NCBI GenBank assembly: GCA_017613995.1 | Contig: JAGACT010000058.1 | Location: forward strand, 1 to 14,821 | Reading direction: 5' to 3' | Source of the DNA: Eubacteriaceae bacterium | GTDB taxonomy: Bacteria > Bacillota > Clostridia > Eubacteriales > Anaerofustaceae | DNA: 14,821 nt | Shown here: in pieces, positions 1 through 7,265 of the stretch | How positions within the stretch are numbered: the stretch's first letter is position 1 | Layout of the letters: the number at the start of each line of letters is the position of its first letter | Position numbers and translations under genes: made by a program | The notes under the pieces: generated by a model | Databases searched by the model: none | What the model was told of the DNA's origin: nothing | Seen by the model: only the letters and a program-made list of their open reading frames with translations

Positions 1-127
1 GGATCATCACGAATGTGATCTCAAGGCCGAGGGTACGGATGTAGCCGAGGGGTGTGAACGCCATGAGGATGATCACGGCGACGAGGATTGCCAGCTGGGT
101 CAGCGTGGCGGTTTTCATTTTTTTCAT
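1..127 (-). CDS. ECF transporter S component, N-terminal part (runs off left edge)
   Basis: Forty-two codons are visible before the window edge. The start ATG (127-125) has a GGAGGT ribosome site at 137-132, four bases upstream; a second ATG at 118 is too far from it. The protein begins MKKMKTATLTQ and continues into a hydrophobic segment with the motif LMAFTPLGYIR followed by LEITFVMI. The TPLGYI motif after a first membrane helix is typical of the substrate-binding S subunits of energy-coupling-factor vitamin importers, which sit in the membrane and share an EcfT/EcfA module. Which vitamin is carried cannot be told from this fragment. It is divergent from rpmB and has its own promoter at 188-196. 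Confidence 0.8.
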   Translation of the reverse strand, partial: MKKMKTATLTQLAILVAVIILMAFTPLGYIRTLGLEITFVMI

Positions 128-187
128 TTTTACCTCCGTTCCCGTTCCGCATGATGACGGATACAGGACATTGTTTTTGTCAATTTG

Positions 188-216
188 ATTATAGCATACC
201 CTTGAGGCCCAAATAA
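188..216 (-). promoter_or_regulatory. Promoter for the ECF S component gene (extended -10)
   Basis: Reading the minus strand, TATAAT lies at 193-188, preceded by TGC (196-194), which makes an extended -10. The -35 position 17 bases upstream reads TTATTT and is weak, as often seen with extended -10 promoters. The 13-base core GTATGCTATAATC is repeated exactly, inverted, in the rpmB promoter. Confidence 0.6.
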
Positions 217-240
217 TTGTTTTATTTTTACATTTTATGA

Positions 241-269
241 TTGCAAAGCCTTTTTATGTATGCTATAAT
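241..269 (+). promoter_or_regulatory. Promoter for rpmB
   Basis: TTGCAA (241-246), a 17-base spacer, then TATAAT (264-269) with the extended element TGC at 261-263. This is close to the sigma-A consensus. The predicted transcription start is near 276, giving a leader of about 48 bases. Confidence 0.8.
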
Positions 270-291
270 CTCAAACGGTCTGTTTTGAGAT
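268..291. promoter_or_regulatory. Perfect dyad over the rpmB transcription start (candidate operator)
   Basis: ATCTCAAA (268-275) and TTTGAGAT (284-291) are perfect 8-base inverted arms around an 8-base centre. The left arm overlaps the end of the -10 hexamer, so the whole dyad is not in the transcript. That favours a DNA operator over an RNA hairpin. No regulator is recognised. Confidence 0.4.
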
Positions 292-323
292 GTCAATTTA
301 TTATGGAACTGGAGTGATAAAAA

Positions 324-506
324 ATGTCGAAGTGCTATATCTGTGAAAAGGGCGCTATCTCGGGTAATACCGTCAGCCATTCTAATATCCACACGAAGAG
401 GAACTGGAAGCCCAACCTCAGAAGAGTGAAGATCGTAGAGAACGGCGCTACCAAGACTGTGAATGTCTGCTCAAGATGCCTTCGTTCCGGCAAGGTCGAA
501 AGATAA
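324..506 (+). CDS. rpmB: 50S ribosomal protein L28 (zinc-binding type)
   Basis: This 60-residue protein of the large ribosomal subunit has the usual L28 length and pattern: MSKCYICEKG at the start, the HSNIHTKRNWKPNLRRVK segment (about residues 19-36), and a C-terminal VCSRCLRSGKV. The two CxxC pairs (C4/C7 and C48/C51) mark the zinc-ribbon (C+) form, as opposed to the zinc-free paralogue used under zinc shortage. A GGAG ribosome site at 310-313 precedes the ATG. It is transcribed alone from the promoter at 241-269 and ends at tandem terminators. In Bacillus subtilis rpmB lies beside yloU–yloV; here a PLP enzyme gene separates them. Confidence 0.97.
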   Translation: MSKCYICEKGAISGNTVSHSNIHTKRNWKPNLRRVKIVENGATKTVNVCSRCLRSGKVER

Positions 507-540
507 GCTGAAAGCGAAGATAATCTGAATAAAGATCAGG

Positions 541-569
541 CACACTGTCCGAAAGGAGAGTGTGTTTTA
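541..569 (+). terminator. First terminator after rpmB
   Basis: CACACT-g-TCC (541-550) and GGA-g-AGTGTG (555-564) form a stem with one G·G mismatch and a GAAA tetraloop (551-554), followed by TTTT. This is a standard intrinsic terminator 35 bases after the rpmB stop. Confidence 0.75.
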
Positions 570-603
570 TTGCGTCCGGGTGACGCCCGGTCCCCGCAGA
601 GTT

Positions 604-635
604 AAGTCCTCCTCATGGCTGAAGGAGGACTTTTT
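604..635 (+). terminator. Second terminator between rpmB and the PLP enzyme gene
   Basis: AAGTCCTCCT (604-613) and AGGAGGACTT (623-632) form a perfect 10-base stem with a 9-base loop, continued by TTT to give a run of five T. A separate GC-rich hairpin (CCGGG/CCCGG at 576-590) lies between the two terminators. The pair should isolate rpmB from the next gene. Confidence 0.75.
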
Positions 636-678
636 GCTGCCCGGAAGAGCCCCGCTCCCGCGGGCATGCCCCTTCGGT

Positions 679-707
679 TTCGCAACGGGCGGCTTTTGTA
701 GTAAAAT
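679..707 (+). promoter_or_regulatory. Promoter for the MalY/PatB-like gene
   Basis: TTCGCA (679-684), a 17-base spacer and TAAAAT (702-707). The ribosome site AAAGGAGG sits just before the ATG at 732. The leader is short, with no room for a riboswitch after this start. Confidence 0.5.
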
Positions 708-731
708 ACCTGTATAAAGGAGGATGATACC

Positions 732-1892
732 ATGTACGATTTTGATGAGATAGTTCCGAGAGACGGTACATGTTCGATAAAATTCGGGGATCTGAAGAAG
801 ATAAACCCGAACGCCTCGGAGGACGCGATCCCCATGTGGATAGCGGATATGGATTTCCGGTGCGCCCCCGAGATCCTTACAGCCCTCCATCAGAGGGTGA
901 ATGCCGGTATCTTCGGTTACTCGTCGGCGGACGGGCGCTACTACGATGCCCTGGGCAAGTGGTATTCGACCCGCTACGGCATAGAGATAAAAAGAGAAGA
1001 CGTGGTCATAACCAACGGAGTCGTCTCCGCCATCAACCACCTGGTGAAGATCCTGACGAAGGAGGGGGACGGGATCATCATAATGACGCCCTCCTACGGC
1101 CCCTTCGACCGGGCCGCGAAGGGGGCCGAAGGCCGGGTTCCCCTCTATAACAGGATGATATACAGGGACGGTTGTTTCGAGATCGACTGGGATGACCTGG
1201 AGGAGAAGGCAAAGATGCCTTCGAGCACACTGCTGATCCTGTGCAATCCCCACAATCCCACCGGAAGGGTATGGAGCAGACAGGAACTGGAGAGGATGCG
1301 GCGCATATGCGCTGACAACGGGGTGAGGATCATCTCAGACGAGATCCACTCGGACATCACCCGTACCGGAATCGACGTGGTGTCCATGCTGGATGTCGCC
1401 TCCGACGATCCCTCCGTCACGGTATGCACCGCTCCCAGCAAGACCTTCAACATGGCGGGAAACGGCATGTCCAACATCATCGTGAGGGATCCCGAGATCC
1501 GGGATCAGCTCAGGCGCGCGTGCAGCGCGTCCCTGAGCCCCCTGTCCCTGGCGGCCACCACGGCGGCCTACGACAGCGGAGCCGCCTGGGTGGATGAGAT
1601 GAGGGCTTACCTCGACGGCAACTTCGAGTACCTGCGAAGCTTCCTCGGCAGGGAATTCCCCGAAGCCTGCTACAAAATACCCGGCGCCACGTACCTGGCC
1701 TGGGTGGACATGCGCTCTTTGGGACTGGACGACAGCGGCCTGGAGGACACCCTGGCAGCAGCCGGAGTCCTCATCGAAGCGGGAGGAAGCTTCGTGGACA
1801 ACGCCGAAGGCTTCGTCAGGATAAACATCGCCTGCCCGAGAAGCGTTCTCGCCGAGGCCTGCGAAAGGATCAAAAAGGCCTTCAAAGGCTGA
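732..1892 (+). CDS. MalY/PatB-family PLP-dependent C-S beta-lyase (cystathionine beta-lyase type)
   Basis: A fold-type I PLP enzyme of 386 residues, the usual size for MalY/PatB. Family members cleave C-S bonds, such as in cystathionine or cysteine, releasing a thiol or sulfide, pyruvate and ammonia. Seen in the protein: N-terminal IPMWIADMDF (33-42), NPHNPTGRVW (172-181), the cofactor-ring aspartate in SDEIHSD (202-208), the Schiff-base lysine K237 in APSKTFN, and FVRINIACP (361-369) with the substrate-carboxylate arginine R363. The start has AAAGGAGG seven to eight bases upstream. It has its own promoter and lies between rpmB and yloU, where Bacillus has no such gene. Exact substrate is not decided: methionine biosynthesis or cysteine breakdown are both possible. 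Confidence 0.9.
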   Translation: MYDFDEIVPRDGTCSIKFGDLKKINPNASEDAIPMWIADMDFRCAPEILTALHQRVNAGIFGYSSADGRYYDALGKWYSTRYGIEIKREDVVITNGVVSAINHLVKILTKEGDGIIIMTPSYGPFDRAAKGAEGRVPLYNRMIYRDGCFEIDWDDLEEKAKMPSSTLLILCNPHNPTGRVWSRQELERMRRICADNGVRIISDEIHSDITRTGIDVVSMLDVASDDPSVTVCTAPSKTFNMAGNGMSNIIVRDPEIRDQLRRACSASLSPLSLAATTAAYDSGAAWVDEMRAYLDGNFEYLRSFLGREFPEACYKIPGATYLAWVDMRSLGLDDSGLEDTLAAAGVLIEAGGSFVDNAEGFVRINIACPRSVLAEACERIKKAFKG

Positions 1893-1906
1893 AAATCGCC
1901 GAATTT

Positions 1907-1936
1907 TTATGCTAGAGGGACCCTCTGTGGTATAAT
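1907..1936 (+). promoter_or_regulatory. Promoter of the yloU–fakA–recG operon, with a dyad in its spacer
   Basis: TATAAT (1931-1936) preceded by TGG (1928-1930) gives an extended -10; the -35 is poor (TTATGC at 1907-1912). The spacer contains a perfect dyad, AGAGGG-a-CCCTCT (1914-1926), ending just before the extended -10. A protein bound there would block polymerase, so it is a candidate operator. It could alternatively be a relic of a terminator for the upstream gene, but no T run follows. Confidence 0.6.
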
Positions 1937-1944
1937 CATACGAA

Positions 1945-1970
1945 GGTATGTGTCTGAAAAGGCACGTACC
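1945..1970 (+). promoter_or_regulatory. Stem-loop at the 5' end of the yloU operon transcript
   Basis: GGTATGTGTC (1945-1954) pairs with GGCACGTACC (1961-1970) over 10 positions, two of them G·U, around a TGAAAA loop. It begins about two bases after the predicted transcription start (near 1943). No T run follows, so it is not a terminator. It may protect the 5' end of the mRNA. It matches no riboswitch consensus that I know. Confidence 0.5.
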
Positions 1971-2006
1971 GCCAACAGAGCAATCTTTATACGGAGGACA
2001 TAATAT

Positions 2007-2354
2007 ATGGTTTCTGAAGAGAGAAAGAACAGCAAGATCACCGTCAGCACCATCAAGCAGGTCGTATGCACTGCCGCGATGGAATGCTTCGGAGTGGTGG
2101 GCATCGCCAACATACCCGGAGCGGACAGTATCGTGTACCTTCTTACCAACGAGGAATGGAGCAAGGGCGTGAGAGTCAGCGCCGGCAGCGACAAGAAGAT
2201 CCATATAGAGGTATTCGTTATACTGGAATACGGCATGAAGATGGAGACCGTCTGCGAGAATCTGTCCGATGCCATCAAATACAACGTGGAGAAGCAGACC
2301 GGTGTAAAGGTCAAGAAGGTCACCGTCAACGTGACCAGCGTACGCGTGATGTAA
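2007..2354 (+). CDS. Asp23/Gls24 family envelope stress protein (YloU-like)
   Basis: A 115-residue protein of the Asp23 family, about the size of Bacillus YloU. The core reads as in the family: ISTIKQVVCTAAMECFGVVGI-like helix (about residues 15-35), a variable loop with EEWSKGVRVS, then IHIEVFVILEYGMKM and a C-terminal helix and strand ending VKKVTVNVTSVRVM. No signal peptide or membrane segment is seen. The role of YloU is poorly defined; family members are linked to cell envelope homeostasis. GGAGG at 1993-1997 sets the ATG. It is the first gene of the operon, 13 bases before the fatty acid kinase gene, the same pairing as yloU–yloV in Firmicutes. Confidence 0.9.
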   Translation: MVSEERKNSKITVSTIKQVVCTAAMECFGVVGIANIPGADSIVYLLTNEEWSKGVRVSAGSDKKIHIEVFVILEYGMKMETVCENLSDAIKYNVEKQTGVKVKKVTVNVTSVRVM

Positions 2355-2367
2355 GGAGGGTCTTCGG

Positions 2368-3984
2368 GTGAAAGCAATGGATACAGACGAACTGAAGGCT
2401 GCCGTGCTCAGCGGATATGCCAATCTTGAGAACAATAAAGAATATGTCAACAATCTGAACGTGTTCCCGGTGCCCGACGGAGATACCGGAACGAACATGT
2501 CCCTTACGATGCAGTACGCCGTGAAGGCGGTCACCGAGTCCAACGCCAAAAGCCCCGACGGACTTATCTCCGCTGCGGCCAACGGAGCCCTGATGGGTGC
2601 CAGGGGAAATTCGGGAGTCATCCTTTCCCAGCTCCTCAGAGGCTTTTCCAAGACCTGCATGGGTCATGACAAGCTGGATATAGAACTCTGCGCCAACGCG
2701 CTGAACGCCGCCACCCAGATGGCCTACAAGGCGGTCATGAAGCCCACCGAGGGAACCATCCTCACCGTGGCCAGGGGCATGAGCGAATTCGCCATGGCCC
2801 ACTACACCGAGTACGAGAATCCCGTGGAATTCTTCTCCGAGGTACTGGAAGCCGGAAGGGTGATCCTCTCCAAGACCCCCGAGATGCTTCCAGTGCTGAA
2901 GGAAGCCGGCGTGGTTGATTCCGGCGGATGCGGACTCATCTTCATCATGGAAGGCATCCTGGCCTCCATGAAGGGCAAGACCGTGGGGATCTCCGACGGA
3001 AGCACCGCCATGGATCACGACCAGATCGATCTGGACGGGGAATTCGACTATACTCTGGAATTCACCATCGTGACCGACGGATCCAAATCATACCAGAAGA
3101 CCGTCATCGACAAGCTGATGAAGATAAAGGGCTGCGCGGATCCCAACGTAATGGAGAAGGGGAGCTCCATCAAGGTGCACATCCTTTCCAACGAGCCCTG
3201 GAACGTGCTGAAGACAGCCACCGCCTTCGGGACCGTCAGGCACATCGAGATCATCGACAGCACCGACCTGGACGACGCTCTGCTGCCTGAGACCGACGAG
3301 CCGAAGATCGAATACAGCAGGGAGCATACCGATTACGTTATCATTAGCGTATCCTCCGGCAAGGGCCTCTCCAGCATCATGAAGGACCTCGGAGTCACGT
3401 ACATCGTGGAGGGCGGACAGACCATGAACCCCTCCACCCAGGACTTCATGGAGATCATCGACAACACCGACGCGGACAACTACATCATTCTGCCCAACAA
3501 CAAGAACATCATCCTTGCCGCCAAGCAGACCTGCGACATAAGCAGGAAGAACGTGGCGGTGGTGGAGTCCAGGAACATACCCCAGGCCATCAGCGCCATG
3601 CTGGGCTTCGATCCCGAGATGTCCCTGGAGGACAATGTTGCCGCCATGAGCGAGAACATGGCCACTGTCAAGGTCGGACAGGTGACCTTCGCGGTCAGGG
3701 ATACCAGCGTGGGCGGAAGCACCATCAAGGAAGGCGATATCATAGGTATCGTCGGAAGCGACATAGTGGCCTGCGAGAACAATGCCTTCACGGCCGTGAT
3801 GGACATCGCGGAGCAGCTGGTGGACGAAGAGACGTCCATCCTCTCCCTTTACTACGGCTGCGACGTCACCGAGACCGACGCTGCTGTCATGGAAAACAAG
3901 CTGAAGAAGAAGTATCCCGATCTGGATGTGGAGATCTTCAGCGGCGGACAGCCTTTGTACTACTATATAATCAGCGCGGAGTAA
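2368..3984 (+). CDS. fakA: DAK2-domain fatty acid kinase subunit FakA (YloV-like)
   Basis: A 538-residue protein matching FakA/YloV. FakA phosphorylates a fatty acid held by a FakB protein, giving acyl-phosphate for PlsY or PlsX. The N-terminal DhaL/DAK2 domain (about 8-200) shows the Mg-ATP aspartate motif PVPDGDTGTNM (34-44; D37, D39), the loop GARGNSGVILSQ (77-88) and VDSGGCGL (183-190). The C-terminal half ends with the family hallmark IFSGGQPLYYYIISAE. The GTG start is chosen because AAGGAGGG (2353-2360) stands seven bases before it; the in-frame ATG three codons later would be 16 bases away. The stop is three bases before recG. No fakB gene is in this window. Confidence 0.92.
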   Translation: MKAMDTDELKAAVLSGYANLENNKEYVNNLNVFPVPDGDTGTNMSLTMQYAVKAVTESNAKSPDGLISAAANGALMGARGNSGVILSQLLRGFSKTCMGHDKLDIELCANALNAATQMAYKAVMKPTEGTILTVARGMSEFAMAHYTEYENPVEFFSEVLEAGRVILSKTPEMLPVLKEAGVVDSGGCGLIFIMEGILASMKGKTVGISDGSTAMDHDQIDLDGEFDYTLEFTIVTDGSKSYQKTVIDKLMKIKGCADPNVMEKGSSIKVHILSNEPWNVLKTATAFGTVRHIEIIDSTDLDDALLPETDEPKIEYSREHTDYVIISVSSGKGLSSIMKDLGVTYIVEGGQTMNPSTQDFMEIIDNTDADNYIILPNNKNIILAAKQTCDISRKNVAVVESRNIPQAISAMLGFDPEMSLEDNVAAMSENMATVKVGQVTFAVRDTSVGGSTIKEGDIIGIVGSDIVACENNAFTAVMDIAEQLVDEETSILSLYYGCDVTETDAAVMENKLKKKYPDLDVEIFSGGQPLYYYIISAE

Positions 3985-3987
3985 GAA

Positions 3988-6021
3988 ATGTTTATTAGCG
4001 AAGAAAGCGACATATCCCTGATCAAAGGTGTCGGCGCGAAAAAGGCCGAAGCCCTCAGGAGCATGGGGATAGAGACCGTGAACGATCTTCTGAAGTATTT
4101 CCCGGCGGAATACCGTGACAGGGGCAACTTCAAGAGCTATTCCGAGGCGGCGGAAGGGGAGTATGCGATCCTCAGAGCCATGTACACCGGCATAGCCTCC
4201 GGCGGATACGCCAGAAAGGGGTTCTCCAAGTCGGTGCTCACGTTCACGGACGGCACGGATCAGTTCGACGTGGTTCTCTACAACCAGCCCTACATAGCTT
4301 CCAGCCTCAAGACCGACGAGGTTTACCGCCTGTACGGAAAGTTTTATAAAAACAAGGACAGACTCGAGCTGGTATCGCCCCAGCTGGAAAGGGAAGGCAC
4401 CAGCTGCTATCTTAACGAAGGCATCTATCCCGTATACTCCCTGCCGGTGAAGAGCGGGCTCAGACAGAAGGAATTCGCTTCATTCATATCCGACGCCCTG
4501 GAAAAGGCGGAGATATACGAGGAGCTGCCCCTGTGGATGGCCAGCGAGATGGCCATGTATTCCAAGGCGGACAGCCTCGAACTGATACATCATCCCACCA
4601 CCATGAACGACGCCTACAGGGGCATGAGATACTTCAAGCTCCGGGACTTCATGGAGTTCTATATCTACCTGAATTCCGCCAGGGGAGGCATCCGCAGGGA
4701 AGCCTGCGCCATGGACATCAAGAAGGTGGCGGAATTCTCCGATATGCTGGAATTCAAGCTCACCTCCGCCCAGCTCAGATGTCTCAAGGAGGTCCTCAGG
4801 GACATGGCTTCCGGCAGACAGATGAACCGCCTGCTGCAGGGAGACGTGGGCAGCGGCAAGACCATGATCGCCGTCATGGCAGCCTACGTGGCCGCTTCCA
4901 ACGGGAAGCAGGCCGCCATATGCGCCCCCACCGAGATACTGGCAAAGCAGCATTACAAGAAATATGCCCCCTATTTCGAAAAGAAGGGCTGCAAATGCGG
5001 CATCCTCTATTCCGGCATGAAGAAGGATATCAGGGAAAAGATGCTCAAGGCCATCGCGGCGGGCTACGTCAAGGTCGTATTCGGTACCCACGCCCTCTTC
5101 TCAAAGGATGTGGAGTACGGTGATCTCGGGTTCATAACCATCGACGAACAGCACCGCTTCGGAGTTGCCCAGAGGGCTGCTCTGGAAGAGAAGGGCACCG
5201 CACCCCATACCCTGGTGATGAGCGCGACGCCCATTCCCAGGACCCTGGCGCTGTGCATGTACAAGGATCTCGATATCTCGGTCATCGACGAGATGCCCGA
5301 GGGAAGAAAGGAGATCCAGACATTCCTGATCAACTCATCCCAGACGGACCGCGCCTACGGTTACATCAAGAAATGCGCGGAGAAGGGACTCAAGTCCTAT
5401 ATCGTATGCCCCGCCATCGACTCTCTTGACATGGAGAACGTCAGCCGGGTATACACAGAGGCCAAGCAGGCCCTCTCACCCCATAAGGTGGCCTTCGTGA
5501 CGGGAGCCATGAAGGAGGACGAGAGGGCAAAGGTCATGGAGGAATTCTCCTCCGGAGACGTCAACGTCCTGGTGGCCACTTCCATCGTGGAAGTGGGTGT
5601 GGACGTTCCCAGAGCGGTCATAATGTGGATCCGCGGCGCCGAGCGCTTCGGCCTGGCACAGCTTCACCAGCTCAGGGGAAGAGTGGGGAGGAGCAACATC
5701 CAGTCCTACTGCTTCCTGCAGACAGACAGCACCAGCGCTGAGGCCATCTCCAGGCTGTCCGTACTGAAGTCCACGAACGACGGCTTCGAGATAGCCACCA
5801 GGGATATGGAGCTCAGGGGAGCCGGCGATGTGTTCGGACTCAGACAGAGCGGAAAGATCTCCGGCATCATGGACGACGCTCTGGCCTATCCCGAGCTGTT
5901 CATGGCGGCGGATGCCTTAAGCACAAGGCTGAAGGAGTCCGACGACGAGATAGATACCGATCTTTACGAGGAACTGGCCGAGGAATCCGAGGAGCTGTTC
6001 TCCTCAGTATCATTCAACTAG
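3988..6021 (+). CDS. recG: ATP-dependent DNA helicase RecG
   Basis: A full-length 677-residue RecG, the branch-migration helicase that reverses stalled replication forks and processes Holliday junctions. An N-terminal helix-hairpin-helix-like stretch (GVGAKKAEALRSMGI, 14-28) and wedge/OB domain precede the helicase core. Visible motifs: Walker A GDVGSGKT with K291, DEQHRFG (386-392), MSATPIPRT (411-419), ATSIVEVGVDVP, and QLRGRVGR (561-568, motif VI). A GGAG at 3978-3981, overlapping the end of fakA, is six bases before the ATG. The yloU–yloV–recG neighbourhood is conserved in Firmicutes, though Bacillus has serine dehydratase genes in between. Confidence 0.97.
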   Translation: MFISEESDISLIKGVGAKKAEALRSMGIETVNDLLKYFPAEYRDRGNFKSYSEAAEGEYAILRAMYTGIASGGYARKGFSKSVLTFTDGTDQFDVVLYNQPYIASSLKTDEVYRLYGKFYKNKDRLELVSPQLEREGTSCYLNEGIYPVYSLPVKSGLRQKEFASFISDALEKAEIYEELPLWMASEMAMYSKADSLELIHHPTTMNDAYRGMRYFKLRDFMEFYIYLNSARGGIRREACAMDIKKVAEFSDMLEFKLTSAQLRCLKEVLRDMASGRQMNRLLQGDVGSGKTMIAVMAAYVAASNGKQAAICAPTEILAKQHYKKYAPYFEKKGCKCGILYSGMKKDIREKMLKAIAAGYVKVVFGTHALFSKDVEYGDLGFITIDEQHRFGVAQRAALEEKGTAPHTLVMSATPIPRTLALCMYKDLDISVIDEMPEGRKEIQTFLINSSQTDRAYGYIKKCAEKGLKSYIVCPAIDSLDMENVSRVYTEAKQALSPHKVAFVTGAMKEDERAKVMEEFSSGDVNVLVATSIVEVGVDVPRAVIMWIRGAERFGLAQLHQLRGRVGRSNIQSYCFLQTDSTSAEAISRLSVLKSTNDGFEIATRDMELRGAGDVFGLRQSGKISGIMDDALAYPELFMAADALSTRLKESDDEIDTDLYEELAEESEELFSSVSFN

Positions 6022-6031
6022 GAGATAATAT

Positions 6032-6616
6032 ATGAACGACGAAAAGAAGCAGCTGGCAAAACAGTTGCTCTTTGTCTTTTTCAAAATAGGACTGTTCACC
6101 TTCGGCGGAGGCTATGCCATGATCCCGCTGATCGAAAGGGAAGTGGTGGAGTCGAAGGGCTGGATAGACGAGGAACGCATGATGGACGTCATCGCCATCA
6201 GCGAGAGCACCCCCGGCCCCATAGCCATCAACATGGCCACCTTCGTGGGATACCATACCGCCGGGGTATGGGGAAGCGTACTGGCCACCCTCGGGGTGGT
6301 GCTGCCTTCCGTTATCATCATACTCATCCTTTCCGGCATCTATACGGCCTTCCGCTCAAACGTATGGGTGGGCTACGCCTTCATGGGCATCAAGTCAGCG
6401 GTATGCGTGCTGCTGATCAACAACATAATAAAGCTCTCAAAACAGTTCAGAGGCAAGTTCAACGCCGCTCTGGTGGCCGCCGCGGCGTTCCTGCTGCTGG
6501 CTTTCCTCAATGTCAAGGGGATCTTCGTGATCATGGGAGCCATAGCCGCCGGCATCATCACCGAGCTTGCGCACATAGACTTCATCAACGGAGGCAAAGC
6601 CGATGATCCTGCTTGA
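6032..6616 (+). CDS. Chromate transporter family protein, first half-size subunit
   Basis: A 194-residue membrane protein of the CHR family, the short single-domain type encoded as pairs. Motifs: FGGGYAMIPLIERE (24-37) and ESTPGPIAINMATFVG (58-73), followed by several hydrophobic helices (about 77-100, 115-130, 143-155, 158-175). Characterised CHR proteins export or import chromate, often mistaken for sulfate, but the natural substrate of short paired members in anaerobes is unproven. GGAG (6021-6024) overlapping the recG stop sets the ATG. It is cotranscribed with recG (10-base gap) and overlaps the next subunit by 14 bases. Confidence 0.88.
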   Translation: MNDEKKQLAKQLLFVFFKIGLFTFGGGYAMIPLIEREVVESKGWIDEERMMDVIAISESTPGPIAINMATFVGYHTAGVWGSVLATLGVVLPSVIIILILSGIYTAFRSNVWVGYAFMGIKSAVCVLLINNIIKLSKQFRGKFNAALVAAAAFLLLAFLNVKGIFVIMGAIAAGIITELAHIDFINGGKADDPA

Positions 6617-7160
6617 ACTGTTTTACGTATTCTTTACCATAGGGCTCTTCACCTTCGGCGGAGGCTACGCCATGATCCCCCTGCTTCAGCAGGAGATCAC
6701 CGCCAGGGGATGGGTGGACGAAGCGACGGTCATAGACTTCATCGCCGTGAGCGAAAGCACCCCCGGCCCCTTTGCCATTAATATGGCCACCTTCGTGGGC
6801 AACAAAATGGCGGGCATACCGGGCTGCATCTGCGCGGTGGCGGGAATGGTGGTCCCCTCCTTCGTGATAATCCTTATCGTGGCAAGATTCTTCCAGGGCT
6901 TCGCGGACAACCCCTACGTCACCAATGTGTTCCGCTATCTCAGACCGGTGGTATTGGGCCTCATCTCATACGCTGCCCTGAACATCATCACGAAGACGGT
7001 CATCGTCTACGAGAACGGCGCCGCAAACATCAATATCTGGGCTGTGGCGATCACCGCGGTGATCTTTCTCATCAGCAGGAAGCTCAAGAATATCCACCCG
7101 ATAGTGCTGATAATGATATCCGCTGTGATGGGTGTGGTGCTGTACGGATTCGTGGTCTGA
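6603..7160 (+). CDS. Chromate transporter family protein, second half-size subunit
   Basis: A 185-residue partner of the preceding protein. It repeats the same family motifs, GGGYAMIPL (19-27) and ESTPGPFAINMATFVG (51-66), so the two are homologous and arose by duplication. Predicted helices lie near 72-95, 109-125, 138-150 and 155-183; the protein ends GVVLYGFVV. The start overlaps the first subunit's end by 14 bases and its ribosome site GGAGG (6590-6594) lies inside that gene, so the two are probably made in balanced amounts and assemble together. It is the last gene of the operon. Chromate is the family label, not a demonstrated substrate here. Confidence 0.88.
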   Translation: MILLELFYVFFTIGLFTFGGGYAMIPLLQQEITARGWVDEATVIDFIAVSESTPGPFAINMATFVGNKMAGIPGCICAVAGMVVPSFVIILIVARFFQGFADNPYVTNVFRYLRPVVLGLISYAALNIITKTVIVYENGAANINIWAVAITAVIFLISRKLKNIHPIVLIMISAVMGVVLYGFVV

Positions 7161-7194
7161 ACCGGCCCGGATCCAGGAAATGATCCAATAAACA

Positions 7195-7235
7195 AAAACG
7201 GCTGTGCCGTGCGCTGAGCACGGTACGGCCGTTTT
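7195..7235. terminator. Bidirectional terminator between convergent operons
   Basis: AAAACGGCTGTGCCGTGC (7195-7212) and its near-complement (7218-7235) form an 18-position stem with two wobble pairs and the loop GCTGA. It has A-rich sequence on one side and T on the other, so it can stop the + operon ending at 7160 and the minus-strand tautomerase gene ending at 7266. Confidence 0.85.
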
Positions 7236-7265
7236 CTTCCGGAATCTTTCCTGCGATCCGCAGGA

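Noticed and set aside
576..590. Riboswitch or T-box before the PLP enzyme gene
   Set aside because: The hairpins lie upstream of the proposed promoter and no SAM-box or T-box consensus is seen; they fit ordinary terminators for rpmB.
567..1253. A 228-codon open frame on the minus strand
   Set aside because: It runs through the tandem terminators and opposite the PLP enzyme gene; the translation resembles no family.
1945..1970. Riboswitch in the yloU leader
   Set aside because: Only a simple 10-pair hairpin is present, with no conserved aptamer core or expression platform that I recognise.
1335..2660. A 441-codon open frame on the minus strand
   Set aside because: It lies opposite the well-supported lyase, Asp23 and FakA genes, crosses their promoter, has a low-complexity His/Gly-rich translation and no ribosome site.
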